Assembly (NCBI RefSeq): GCF_021869535.1 | Contig: NW_026262581.1 | Coordinates: 74,925,955-74,989,954, forward strand | Length of the DNA: 64,000 nucleotides | Reading direction: 5' to 3' | DNA from: Mytilus californianus | Taxonomy: Eukaryota > Mollusca > Bivalvia > Mytilida > Mytilidae | Part shown: piece by piece, positions 47,101 through 57,986 of the stretch | How the letters are laid out: each line of letters starts with the position of its first letter | How positions within the stretch are numbered: position 1 is the first letter of the stretch | Program-made: the position numbers and the translations under genes | Notes under the pieces: generated by a model | Told to the model about the DNA's origin: nothing | What the model saw: the letters and a program-made list of their open reading frames with translations, nothing else | Databases searched by the model: none

Positions 47101-50100
47101 ATTAAACAACTTGGTGATTTCTACGAATAGAAGACTGATTTAAATAAAAGAATTTTTCATCACAATTTTGTCACTAACGTAATGGCATCCACCAAGTTGA
47201 TTATTTCCTAAAAATAAATTTTTAAAAGGTCATCATCTTTATGTGATCTTTTATCCTACAATTTGAGGTAATTGCATCAATTTATTTATGAAATTATATA
47301 TTTTTATGACAGATATTAATGAGTGTGTAGCCAAGCCATGTCAGCATGGAGGGACATGTAAAGACCAAGTCAATGGATACAAATGTTCATGTTTACCAGG
47401 ATATGCTGGACCAAACTGTGAGACGAGTAATAATCTATTTGTGTTTTGTCTTACCCATAAGGTAGTCCAAACATCTGAGATAAATTCTAAAAATAGAATA
47501 CTGATTTGAATAAAAGACTTATTCATTATATATTTCTCTCTAACGTAATGACATCGACCAAGTTAATTATTTCATAAAAGACATTTTTGAAAGGTCGTCA
47601 TCTTTAGATAATCTTTAATCCTACAATTTGTGGGGTAATGGCAACAATTTTATTTATAAAAAATATATATTTTTATGACAGATGTCAATGAGTGTGCAGC
47701 CAAGCCATGTCAGCATGGAGGGACCTGTAAAGACCAAGTCAATGAATACAAATGTTCATGTTTACCAGGATATGCTGGATCGAACTGTGAAATAGGTATT
47801 AATGGATCGGTATCATCATTTCCATAAGGTATCAAATATAGAAAAGAAGCATCTATATAAAGCAAATATATTAATTATTTCATAAAAGACATTTTTGAAA
47901 GGTCGTCATCTTTAGGTAATCTTTAATCCTACAATTTGAGGGGTAATGGCAACGATTTTATTTATAAAAATTATATATTTTTATGACAGATGTCAATGAG
48001 TGTGCAGCCAAGCCATGTCAGCATGGAGGGACCTGTAAAGACCAAGTCAATGGATACAAATGTTCATGTTTACCAGGATATGCTGGATCAAACTGTGAAA
48101 CAGGTAATAATCTTTTGGTGTCATCTTATCCATAAGGTAGTTCAAACATCTTAAGTGAAGATTACTATTTGAATAAAAATATTATTCATCATATTTTCTC
48201 TCTAACGTAATGGCATCGACCAAGTTGATTATTTCATAAAAGACATTTTCAGAAAGTCATCATCTTTATGTGGTCTTTAATCCTACAATTTGAGGGATAA
48301 TGGCATCAATTTTATTTATAGAATTATATATTTTCATGACAGATATTAATGAGTGTGTAGCTAAGCCATGTCAGCATGGAGGGACATGTAAAGACCAAGT
48401 CAATGGATACAAATGTTCATGTTTACCAGGATATGCTGGATCAAACTGTGAAACAGGTATTAATCTATCGGTATCATTATTTCCATGAGGTATCAAATGT
48501 AGAAAAGAAGCATCAATATAAAGCAAATATATTTCAACAGGAACTAAGAGTATTAAAAAAAAAACAGCCAATCAAATATAATCCTATTACTAGTAACCAA
48601 TGTGTAGCTAAGCCATGTCAGCATGGAGGGACATGTAAAGACCAAGTCAATGGATACACATGCTCATGTTTACCTGGTTATGCTGGATCAAACAGTGAAA
48701 CAGGTATTAATCTATTGATGAGGTAACGGCATCAATTTATTTATGAAATTATATATTTTCATGGCAGATATTGATGAGTGTGCAGCCAAGCCATGTCAGC
48801 ATGATGGGAACTGTAAAGACCAATTAAATGGGTACAAATGTTCACAGCCCTTTTATTTTATGTATTTATGTCTTTGAAAATCAGAAGGTCGCTATTTGAC
48901 AGATTTAATATACATATAATTTATTCCTTTTTTTGGGGGGGGGGGGGGGGGGCAAAAAGGATTGCCTTATACTGTTGTACTGTGTGGTATTTTTTTACGA
49001 TTTATGTTATCCCCATTTTTATAGTAGTAATTTTTGTAGTAGTACATCTACAGATGTGGATCCAGGATTTAAAAAAGGGGGCCAAACTAAGTAACGTCAG
49101 GAGTTGGGCAAATACAAATATATGCATTAACCATATATGTAGCTCCATAAGGGGGGCCGGGCCCCTTTATCCCTAATACCGTCCCTTATCTAATATTTAT
49201 TAATTTGTACTATGTATTCCTTCATGCAGTATTATTTTTTTTTATTAAATAAATATCAATGAATGTGCATCAAATCCTTGTGGTTCCTATGGACGCTGCA
49301 CAGATCGTGTAAACATGTTCACCTGTGCATGTGTTGATTGATATACCGGATCGAGATGTCATATAGGTAATAAGGTTATATTTAAGTAAAAATTTAACAC
49401 TAATGATAAAATGCTTGCAAGATGTTTCTCTGGATCTATATTAACATATATATAAATAAGTTTTGACATCCTTAGACATATTTTAAATTATGATTTTCCA
49501 TGAATTTTTAAGTCCTTCTTACATATTTTAGGCTTTTAAAAGTACAAGAAGAATATTCAACATGCCTAAGTCAAGAGTGAGTCATCTGCTGTCCATGCAT
49601 AAAAAAGTAATCTACATAACTGCAAAACTTTTCAAATATATATCAGTTTTCACTTGTAGTAAATTCAAATTCTGAAAAAAAAACCAGAGGAGAAGGAAAT
49701 ATGCGGACAATTGGTGCCTTGAATTAGAAAAAAGGGAAGGCAATATGCAGTCCCTTGAATTCGAAAATAAAAAAGGCATAATATGTCTACCAAAAACATC
49801 CAACAAATATTGATATCAGTATTCATGCTTTTGAATTTTGTTTTTTGTCTTACACATTGGTCATTTTCTGTAAATATACTGTATATAAAATGTTGAATTA
49901 CTCGAAATACTAGGGGGTATTCTATCCCTAAGAATAGATTGCAATAGACAGGCTTGTTTTGTTTGTGTTTTTGTTTTTGTGTTTTTTGTGTTTTTTTTTT
50001 TAGATTTCAAGGCCTCTTCAACTCCATATATTAAGGTTGTTTTAATTCGAGTGACACTGATTGGTGTTATGTATATATAGACGAAGCGCGCGTCTGGCAT

Positions 50101-53100
50101 AACAAATTATAAGCCTTGGTTTTTTTTATTGGTTGTTACACTAAGGCTTTTCTACCCCAGACATAGATTGTCAAAGATGTATTTGACACATTCGTTTTGG
50201 AATTTTCGGTTTTTAATACTCTTCAACTTCGTATTCGATTTGGGTTTCCAACTGTTTTGATTCAAGCGCCACTGGTGAATCTGGTGTGGACGAAACGCGC
50301 GTCTGGCGTACCAAATTACAAGCCTGATATCTTTAATGAACTTTAACGTATTTGATTTAGAGCTTTAAACGTTTTGCATTTAATAAAATCAAGCAAAAAA
50401 GGTAAAACATAGTACGTTTTGAGCTCTTGCTATTAATATTTAGATATGAACCTTACCCAAAAAGATGTTTTGCTACAAAATGTCTTCCTCTGTTTTTCAT
50501 TGTCTATACATCTAACATAACTTCTGTATATTTTTACAGCAACGCAGTGTCCTTATAATTGGAAACTATACAATGGCCATTGCTACTTTTTTGCAATACA
50601 GAAGTCGACATGGTACGAAGCTAAGGTAAACGTAGAAGTAAAAGAATTTTAAGTTAGGTGTCAGACCGCCAATTCACCCACTTCAATTTAGAACATATAA
50701 GTAAAAGTAGCCCTTCCCTGACAAAAAAAAAAATTTGCTTTTGATGTCATAGTTTACTTAAACTAACAAACAAATAAGCAGAAATTAAACTTTTGGTGAA
50801 AAAGAAATATATGTAGACCATTTTGAGCCATACGTCGTAAGAGTAAAAAAAAAAAAACTTTATCCACTCATTATGTGTGAGTAAGGTAAAAAAGTTTATG
50901 AAAAAAAAATCGAATCCAAAATGTGAATTTAAAAATGATCTCATTAAAGGTTTAAACTAACCCTTTTTAAATTAGTGATGGTAATTAGTTAATAAACGGT
51001 AATATAAAAATAGACTTTAATTTTAAATTTCCCTTTAGAATATGCATGTCGAGTGTTCAGTAAATAGAAAAGTGATGAACACAGAAATTTTTCTGCAAAA
51101 ACATATAGTTTATTGCAACTTTTGTTGCCTCGAGGGACGGATCATTCCAGACTAATCATTGAAATGTATTGTTCTCGTATCAGCACGAAGTATTGTGGAG
51201 TAAGAGAAAAGATTAAGTCAGACTTTCTTGTTTGAGAATTGTTTTTCTGCAAATTTATAAACATGAGTTAGCGCTAACGCCGTTCAAAATCATGCTTTGG
51301 GTATCGGACATCATCACAACTGTTAATTGTCCAGAAAATTATAGAAAGATTTTTAAGGATGAATTACTGTTCTTTACAGCGACACATATCAGTTTATATA
51401 TCAAAGGCTGTCTCTTTGGATGAAACTATCATTTCTTATACATTAAATCCTTTATAGATACGAGATCATACAACATCACGGCGGTTGTATAATTATACAA
51501 ATACCATCTTATTATCGCGTTTAACTGATCTGTACTATTCTTCTAGTTATATACATTTAGCGTTGCGATATTACAGTATTTCAACATTTAGCAAACTGTT
51601 CATTATTTATTATAACTAAACCAAGAAAAAAAATATTTAAAAATATTCAAGGAGTAATCGAACAAAACATCAATTCACGAATGCGTATATGCATAGCTCA
51701 CGCGTGAAATATTACTGTTGTTCGGTCACGAGTTATCCTTTTGTATTGTGGAAATAAAGTGGAAAATGCATACTAGCTATATAATTACTATTTATTTCAC
51801 TCTGTTTGGATGCACTGTTATTGACCACGTCTTGTAATCACCTATCGCTATTCGATTTCAGTAATGTGGAATTACAGGTTTTAATTGCCATGTAAAATAT
51901 CGGTTCTTATTTGACAGTGTTTATCAATGTTAAATTAACATATCTTATGAGATGTTATACATGTATATAATTATATAATAATGAATTTTAATTTTAGAGT
52001 CAATGTTCACAGGCAGGTAGTTATTTAGCTGTAGTTGATAACAGATATGAAGATATGTGGCTGCAGAGTAACTTAAAGGGTAACTTTTAGAGGCTACAAA
52101 TTATGGCGGTCATGTCAGGTCTCAAAAGATTGGGAATATTCATTATTATATCTCCTGAAAAGTTTTTACAGAATATTATTCATTTGCACGAGATAAAGAT
52201 TTATGTATTACTTATTTCTTCGATAATAACTTTGCCAAAAGTATAAGATCGATATATTGAAAAAGGAGAATTTCGTAATCTTATAATGACTAGGAATAAA
52301 GTGTAGTTACAATATTTTTTCTATTTTGATGCAAGAAAATAAGATAAGTGTTCCCATTTATCATTTATTTTCTGACAGCATTTAATGGCCTGTTGTCATA
52401 ATTAACAACACGTACATTGAAAAAGTTCAGAAAAAGCTGCACATTTTACGCTTCGGTTTTCATCTGGAACTCTGAAAACAACAAAGGGTTTTGCTCATTG
52501 TTAAAGGCCGTACGGTGACCAATAACTGCTTTTAAACAACAAGCCGGAATACAAAATTTAAACTGTACCGTTGACAATCTTTGAATACAGATAAGGAAAT
52601 GTAGCGTGATTGCATTTAAGACACCTCCTCAAAGATCACAGTACAAACACGAGAAAAATTATATATCAACATACGGCCTTCAACTATGAGCAAAACCCTT
52701 ATCGCATAGCGATATATCATTATAGCATACAGCAACTAACGACAACCACTTGATAAAGTGATACAGACAGTTAAATGAATACAGTAACCCCTATTATGTT
52801 CAAATCTTTAAACGGAAATGTGCATAGCAAATACATATTTACAGATCTCTTCACAGATTTGTAATTGATTGTTTTTTTTAGTATAAACAAGATAAATGCT
52901 ATATTCATAATTTTGTCGATAGTCAAGTGCAGTTCAACGAGTTATAAACCCCAACAAAATGTCACAAAAATCAGAAATACGTTTACTTTGCCTTAATTGC
53001 AATAACTTCACTAATGGGGAACTAGGAAAAAACAAATACAGCTATTTCTCTGTACGTTCGAGATATGTGTATGATTTTGCATTACAGTGTTTATGTGGTA

Positions 53101-53381
53101 AAACATAGTACATTAATTTATTTTGATATCATGTCTACTCTGATGGATTATTAAAATACATTGCAGACGGTGCCTGGATCGATGCAACTGACTATGGGCA
53201 TGAAGGACGGTGGATAAGTTCTTATTATGGTAGAAACTTACCATACACGCGCTGGAGAGGTGGAGAACCTAACAATTCTAATGGTGGTGAAGACTGTGCA
53301 TACATGAATGCTGATGGATGGAACGATTGTCCTTGCAACGAACATAACATACCACAATATATCTGTGAAAAAATCCTCTAA
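44124..53381 (+). CDS. Secreted EGF-repeat C-type lectin
   Basis: Twelve exons join in frame: 44,124-44,250 (signal peptide, [18 protein letters not shown], then KCVSC), 44,674-44,742 (charged helix [17 protein letters not shown]), seven 114-nt EGF exons (45,359-45,472; 45,851-45,964; 46,223-46,336; 47,313-47,426; 47,682-47,795; 47,990-48,103; 48,343-48,456), and three lectin exons (50,540-50,625; 51,998-52,079; 53,167-53,381). Total 1,377 nt, 458 residues if all are used. Each EGF exon is phase 1 at both ends and carries [21 protein letters not shown] and CLPGYAG, matching the calcium-binding, Asp-hydroxylation type. The lectin domain (about residues 332-458) is the long form with [12 protein letters not shown]. 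It has EPN and WND, which in this family bind calcium and suggest mannose-type sugars. It is likely secreted into haemolymph or mucus; a role in recognition of microbes is inference. Four further EGF-like exons are decayed. Confidence 0.87.
44395..44625 (+). repeat. AG-rich dispersed repeat in intron 1 of the lectin gene
   Basis: Words such as AGAGAATATTGGGCCAAATG, AATACAGAAAAAAAAAGAGA and GAGTAATGGGCAAA are the inverse of the TC-rich stretch at 53,890-54,090 (TTTGCCCATTATTCTCTATT). Confidence 0.55.
46981..47069 (+). pseudogene. Half EGF exon (decayed copy 4)
   Basis: Only the second half of an EGF exon remains: [23 protein letters not shown] in protein terms, broken up as [10 protein letters not shown] then CSCLSGYAG. 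The upstream half with three Cys is missing. Reading from the nearest AG acceptor meets a stop (TAA) at once, so it should be skipped. Confidence 0.8.
48597..48702 (+). pseudogene. Chimeric EGF exon lacking acceptor and last cysteine (copy 9)
   Basis: The EGF body starts at [11 protein letters not shown] without the usual ATTAATGAG lead and without a usable AG acceptor in frame. The sixth Cys codon is AGT (Ser). The sequence immediately before it (48,539-48,585, GAACTAAGAGTATTAAAAAA) is intron type A from after copies 1 and 8. So it looks like an unequal recombination joint. Confidence 0.75.
48768..48876 (+). pseudogene. Truncated EGF exon (copy 10)
   Basis: It has a good acceptor (CATGGCAG) and reads [19 protein letters not shown], but after YKCS it runs into unrelated sequence and a TGA. 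The last two Cys are lost, and a poly-G run follows at 48,936-48,952. Confidence 0.75.
49050..49180 (+). repeat. G-rich dispersed repeat
   Basis: CTACAGATGTGGATCCAGGA and AAGGGGGGCCGGGCCCCTTT look like the two ends of a common small repeat inserted after EGF copy 10. The boundary is uncertain. Confidence 0.4.
49253..49366 (+). pseudogene. Old diverged EGF exon (copy 11)
   Basis: It reads [15 protein letters not shown], then [12 protein letters not shown], a stop (TGA) in place of a PG-type codon, and YTGSRCHIG, ending at a fair donor GTAATA. The acceptor AG is absent (AAATAAATATC). It is much more diverged than copies 1-10, so it predates their amplification. Confidence 0.8.
50060..50330 (+). 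repeat. Two copies of GACGAA-CGCGCGTC motif
   Basis: GACGAAGCGCGCGTCTGGCA (50,081) and GACGAAACGCGCGTCTGGCG (50,293), both followed by TACAAGCC-like words. This is a short dispersed motif in the intron before the lectin domain. Confidence 0.6.
52485..52760. repeat. Mussel repeat in a lectin-domain intron
   Basis: A reversed piece (AAAGGCCGTACGGTGACC, 52,504) is followed by a forward, diverged piece (CATACGGCCTTCAACTATGA, 52,671; GCAACTAACGACAACCACTT). It lies between the last two exons. Confidence 0.6.
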
Positions 53382-53537
53382 ACACAGTTGTTCGAGGAAT
53401 TTTACAATGGCATAAAAATATTTAAGCTGCTTTTCTATCTTTTGACATTTGATACTTTAATATAAATGAAATATATGTATTTATTTAGTTGATTATATTC
53501 TAAACATAAAATATGAATGTTTAGGAAAGCATGTACA

Positions 53538-53543
53538 AATAAA
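53538..53543 (+). promoter_or_regulatory. Candidate polyadenylation signal of the EGF-lectin gene
   Basis: AATAAA 157 nt after the TAA stop. Confidence 0.5.
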
Positions 53544-53889
53544 TACATGAGATGGGATAATACCAAAATGCTACAACTGTCAATTGCAAGGATCAACGTC
53601 AATGACAAGGATATAAAATCCTCCAGGTTAGCGTATGGACGTCAACAATGAGCAAACAAAGATGTCATATATAGCAAATTCTTGGCTTAAACCGATTGGA
53701 AAGCTCGATAAGTATTGGATATACCAAAAGCAAAATAGATAAGATATTGCACTGTAAATGTAGCTGTTTATGGTCAAGTGTTATATATTCTGGTAACACT
53801 TGACCATCAATTCGCACGTCCATTTGAAAAGAAAACGGAATTTAAAACTGTGATACAAATGTAACGGTGTTGATACTAACGTAAGAAAT

Positions 53890-54095
53890 CCTTCAATTCT
53901 ATTTTATCTACTTTCTCTTTTCTCTATTCTTATTAACTTTGCCCATTATTCTCTATTCTTTATATTTTAGCGCCCAATTATTTTCTATTCTTATAATTCT
54001 TTTGGTATACTTTTCTCTATTTTCCCCCCTTTTATTCTGCATATTTTGCCCATTATTCTCTATTCTGTAAACCCCACCAAGACCTGAAGCAGTGA
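53890..54095 (-). repeat. TC-rich dispersed repeat downstream of the lectin gene
   Basis: CCCATTATTCTCTATTCT occurs twice (about 53,942 and 54,049). It is the inverse of the AG-rich repeat in intron 1 (44,395-44,625). Confidence 0.55.
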
Positions 54096-55085
54096 TTTGT
54101 TTCCCGATTGTCATCTTGTATATATTTGTATTTGTGAGGATTTGGATAATACCCAGTTTAATATCCAGTTTGATTATTGTCTTTTATTACTTTTGTTTGG
54201 ATTCAACAAAACAAGAATACTGTGGATAAGATTTTTGAATATAATGAGTATGTTAATGTAGATTCATGGTATACCGCCATCTTGGATTGTACAATCGCAG
54301 TACACAATCGGTCTAGATCTTTGCCAAAATCTGCAAATTTGGAGACAGATAGGCAATTTATAGGTTAGACTGTTTATTTGATGAAAGAAAACTTGGTAAT
54401 TTATTGCATTATTCAAAATGTTTAAATAAATTCCAAATAATTGTGTTTTTAGAATCATTTTTATTTTCTTACAGCATATTATAAAACCTATCTTCTAATA
54501 TTTTATTTCAAAATTCTATCTCATAGATTTCTTTTTATGCACAAAAATGTGTTTTTTCATGAACAATCTAAGCAAATTTGTGCAATTTCGTACGACCCGT
54601 AGCTTGAAAAATAGCACGGTGACCCATACTTTTTATTATATTTTTTAAAAAAGCATAGAAAAATCTTTATTTTGGCAAAGTATAAAAAAAATCTATTTGA
54701 GGAAATATATACCTATGATATACCTTAAATCCCGTATTGAATCCAATTATTTTAAATGATTGCTTGGAAAATTTTCGCAAAAAGCTTTCACAAATTAAAA
54801 TTTCCTGTTACAGAATTTAATAGCATTACACCAGGAGTTGGTTTTTACTATCTCACCTGTTTGGTAATCACTGAAAGCTGATGGCAATAGCTTTGTTGGT
54901 GGGTTTACAAGGTGGTGTCAATACATACACGTGTGGGTAATGATATCAATATTAGGAAGGAATCTTCCTAACACCAATATTTGTACATTTTTTTGCAACA
55001 CCAAGAATGCATTTACAAAATTTAATATTTAACTTCTCTTGCTCCCAATCTGTGTACATTATATAAGTACATATCTTTCCTTTTT
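54096..55085. other. No gene recognised
   Basis: AT-rich spacer. Overlapping short frames at 54,177-54,458 on both strands have no support. Confidence 0.4.
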
Positions 55086-55129
55086 GGGTCAGATTGATCA
55101 TCATTCTCAAATTTTCAAAGCCACAAAGC

Positions 55130-55370
55130 ACTTTTTTACAGCGCTGGACTTTACATATTCAGCGCTGTATTTAATATCTGCAGCGCTGGACTTTGCATCT
55201 CTAGCGTCTAGACTTTACATCCTCGGCGCTAGACTTTTCATGTTCAGCGCTAGTCTTTAAAACTCCAGTGCTAGACTTTACATCTCCAGAGCTAAACGTT
55301 AAATCTCAAGCCCTTGACTTTAAACACCACACCTTTTTATTTGTATGAGACCAACAAGGCTCCGCACATA
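55130..55370. repeat. 20-bp minisatellite with one element end
   Basis: Units like CAGCGCTGGACTTTACATCT repeat about nine times, with drift. They end in a sequence (TTTTTATTTGTATGAGACCA, AAGGCTCCGC) related to the right inverted repeat of the element at 21,086-21,440. No matching left end was found. Confidence 0.7.
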
Positions 55371-55499
55371 ACAGATCATGACATACAAGTAGTATAAACT
55401 GAAACAGACAATACTCAAGACCAACTCAAACCTCGTAAGATACCATTATGTGGCAAAGCGAAATAGGAGATCCACGAAATAACATAACCTTTGAACTTC

Positions 55500-57250
55500 C
55501 ATCCAGAGTTTTTAGTTTCACAATAAATCTGTAGCCCGGATTTAATTGCTGAAAGAAACGATTATGGTAATGTGAACAGAGGTTTCTTTGAACATTTGGA
55601 AGACTTAAATAACTTTGTATGTGAAGACACTTAATATATAATTTGTGTATCTACTCGGAGTGCAGCAAGATTCATGCAATTTTTCATCTTTGATCGAACT
55701 TCTCAGTAACATACAGAACTTCGATTTGCACCTCCGGGCCGGGGCTAGATATTTTACTTTTATAATATATTTCTGTATTAAATGTAAATGGACCTAACAT
55801 CATTTCAAACATCTACGATTCAACAAGACTTATCAATAAAATTATTAACAAACTTTTACCAAATTTACGAAGGTTTATGGTAGCAAAAATTACAGAAAAT
55901 ATAACAGCTTCCTCGTAGCTTTACCCTCCAACGGTCGACCTAACAAGTCTTGGTTCTTGATTCATTGAGGGTCTTAATATGAGATACTGGTCATTATCCT
56001 CGTTTCCATCGTCATTTAATTGGTCTTCCTTCAAATACCTCAAAGGAAAACTATCTAATAGAATAGAGAATGGCGTCACCAAATACAAGAACTTTCTATT
56101 GTCGAGTTACCTGCGGGTTTAATTTTTGTTTAAAAAGAGGAATAAATCGGGGGGGGGGGGGGGTATTCTGGCCTGGTTATTTATGTATTACTTTTATTGA
56201 CACGTTTCTTGACACCACCATAACTTTAGAAAACGGAGTCATGACAACCGACCTTCATACCAAAAAAACTGATAAACACCAATTTCTCTCTCCGAAGAGT
56301 TGTCACCCAAATCACTGTTCCCGGAGCATCCCGTACAACCAAGCCATCAGGTTAAAACGGATTTATTCATCGGAATCAAAACTAAACAACCGTTTGGGAC
56401 AACTCAGACAGCAACTTAAATCAAGAGGTTATAAGAACAAAAATATTTCAGAAGCTTTCGGTAAAGCAAAAGAAAAAGACCGAACAAACCTACTTGAATA
56501 CAAAGAGAAGACGTCCCAGACAAATAAAATTCCATTTGTTGTCAGCTTTCATCCTGACCTGACAAATCTTTCATCTATTGTCCACAAACACTGGCGTCTT
56601 ATTGAAAATGATCCTTCCTTAAAAGAGATTTTTCCATCACCTCCCGTCATGGCATACCGTAGACCCAAAAACCTCAAAGATATTCTAGTAACATCCAAAT
56701 TATCTAAACAGGAGATATCGACAATAGGAGGTTATAAACCATGCGGAAGGGGCAATTGTAATTAAGTGCTGCAAAGTCGCCAACATCGAAACCCAATTCG
56801 TCAGCACAGTCACGAAGAAAAAATACAACATATTTACAACATCAAATTGCAAAACGCAAAATTGTTTTTATGTTCTAACGTGTGGAACTTGCAAGTTGCA
56901 ATATGTTGGTGAAACAGAAACCTCATTTAACATCCGACTAAATAACCATCGGTCATTTTATACAAAAGAAAGAAACTGCCCAATCACAAGACATCTTTTA
57001 AGAGCAGGGCATGATTTTGAAAACGTCACATTTCAAATCATTGAGAAAAACCAAAATTGGGATACACAAGGAAGACAAAAAAGAGAGGGATTTTGGATGC
57101 ACCAGCAGAGACATATAATACAATTGTATTATATGTCTCTGGCACCAGTTACGAACTCTTGAACCTGATGGACTCAATGAGAGAGACGAAAAAAGATTTA
57201 AAAACAAATCTAAATAACAATCCTGAAATCAGGCAAATTAATTTATAGAA
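55500..57250 (+). pseudogene. Penelope-like element 3' half with GIY-YIG endonuclease
   Basis: Plus strand. 55,780-56,070 gives degraded reverse-transcriptase C-terminal sequence. The frame 56,070-56,765 holds TTDLHTKKTDKHQFLSPKSC, a linker with FHPDLTNLSSIVHKHW and IFPSPPVMAYRRPKNLKDIL, and the Cys pair CGRGNC. A frameshift at about 56,762 leads into KCCKV and then QYVGETETSFNIRLNNHRS (56,896 on), the GIY-YIG-type endonuclease with its Arg and His. The normal end (LRTLEPDGLNERD) follows at 57,150, out of frame because of the 43-bp insertion at 57,106-57,148. A poly-G run at 56,150-56,163 also disturbs the frame. About 50 bp at 55,515-55,565 look like a reversed piece of the copy at 40,520. 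Inactive. Confidence 0.8.
57099..57148. mobile_element. 36-bp perfect palindrome with 7-bp target duplication
   Basis: The palindrome at 57,106-57,141 is perfect (half: CAGAGACATATAATACAA). It is flanked by GCACCAG at 57,099-57,105 and at 57,142-57,148. Removing the palindrome and one GCACCAG rejoins WMHQ to LRTLEP, the usual end of this endonuclease. So it is a small insertion that arrived after the element was in place. Confidence 0.85.
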
Positions 57251-57254
57251 ATTC

Positions 57255-57405
57255 ATACAATTTATCGAACATCAATAAATATGTTAAACTTTTACTCCAA
57301 CTTTATGTAGTTGTAGCTACAAACATATTTTTTTATAGAACATCAATAAATATGTTAAACTTTTACTAAAATTCTGTGTAGTTTGAGCTACAAAAATATT
57401 TTTTT
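57255..57405 (+). repeat. Direct repeat of ~75 bp, two copies
   Basis: GAACATCAATAAATATGTTA and AACTTTTACT occur at 57,267 and 57,339, each followed by TGTAGTT(T)GAGCTACAAA-like words. This is in the 3' untranslated part of the Penelope-like element. Confidence 0.75.
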
Positions 57406-57490
57406 GTCATGCATCCGATTTCACCTTGAGAGATGCACACGCCTGATGAAGCTAATTTGTTTAGCGAAATATTGCGTATTTCTATTTAAA
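57405..57490 (+). other. Hairpin at Penelope-like 3' end, copy A
   Basis: CCTGATGAAGCTAATTTG and TTTAGCGAAATATTGCG form a 5-bp stem (GCTAA with TTAGC) between TGATGA and GAAA. A second element copy at 58,475-58,515 keeps the stem with a changed base pair (GCTAG with CTAGC). Upstream words ATCCGATTTCACC and AGATGCAC are also shared. Confidence 0.6.
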
Positions 57491-57814
57491 ATCTAATATA
57501 ACTTTTTAATGTATTAATTAGCGTGTTTAAGTTATATTCTTAGACATTTATATAATTTTAATTCAGTAACTGTATCAGTTTATTTTCACAAACTGATCCA
57601 CGCCTAAATAGATTGAATGTTGATTGTTGCTATTTTTAGACATTATAAGAGACATTAATTGTCGAAATCCGGATATGGTGTACAAAATTTTTGCACCTCA
57701 TGTTGCGGTATACCATCTTTTCCACAAGTTCATTGTTTCCTGTTTGGTAATTAATTAATTATAAGATCCATTTTTTACATCTTGTGATCCGTTTATTTGG
57801 CAATCGCCAATGGC

Positions 57815-57985
57815 AGTCAGCAGGGTTTAAGAACATCAGTTGTTCGACCTGCTAGTCAAATGCGTTTTGTTAAAATATACTTTTTCACTTTTTTGGTCTT
57901 TTGGAAAATGTTGTTTGTGCTGTATTTAGACCCCTCTACAAAGAAATTTGTTTTGCATGCACACGTATAAAAATTGCGGTTTTTA
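57815..57985 (+). repeat. Dispersed repeat, inverse of 36,245-36,432
   Basis: Runs from TGGCAGTCAGCAGGGTTTAA through TCGACCTGCTAGTCAAATGC to GCATGCACACGTATAAAAAT. Ends abruptly where the foldback at 57,987 begins. Confidence 0.8.
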
Positions 57986-57986
57986 A

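Larger units (their letters stand above)
45359..49366 (+). repeat. Tandem EGF-exon array with two alternating intron types
   Basis: Eleven EGF-like exons or remnants in a row. Exon copies differ by only a few bases. The introns that follow them fall into two types. Type A begins GTATTAATC and continues GGTATCATCATTTCCATAAG. Type B begins GTAATAATC and continues with ACCCATAAGGTAGTCCAAAC. The order along the intact and partial copies is A, B, A, B-like, B, A, B, A, A. So the duplicating unit appears to have been a pair of exons, later disturbed. Some introns also carry pieces of the repeat found at 62,600-63,900 (ATCTCGAAACTATAATAGA). Confidence 0.8.

Noticed and set aside
57405..57490. Complete hammerhead ribozyme
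   Set aside because: Only the core-like TGATGA, stem and GAAA are present; stems I and III could not be found, so it is listed only as a hairpin.
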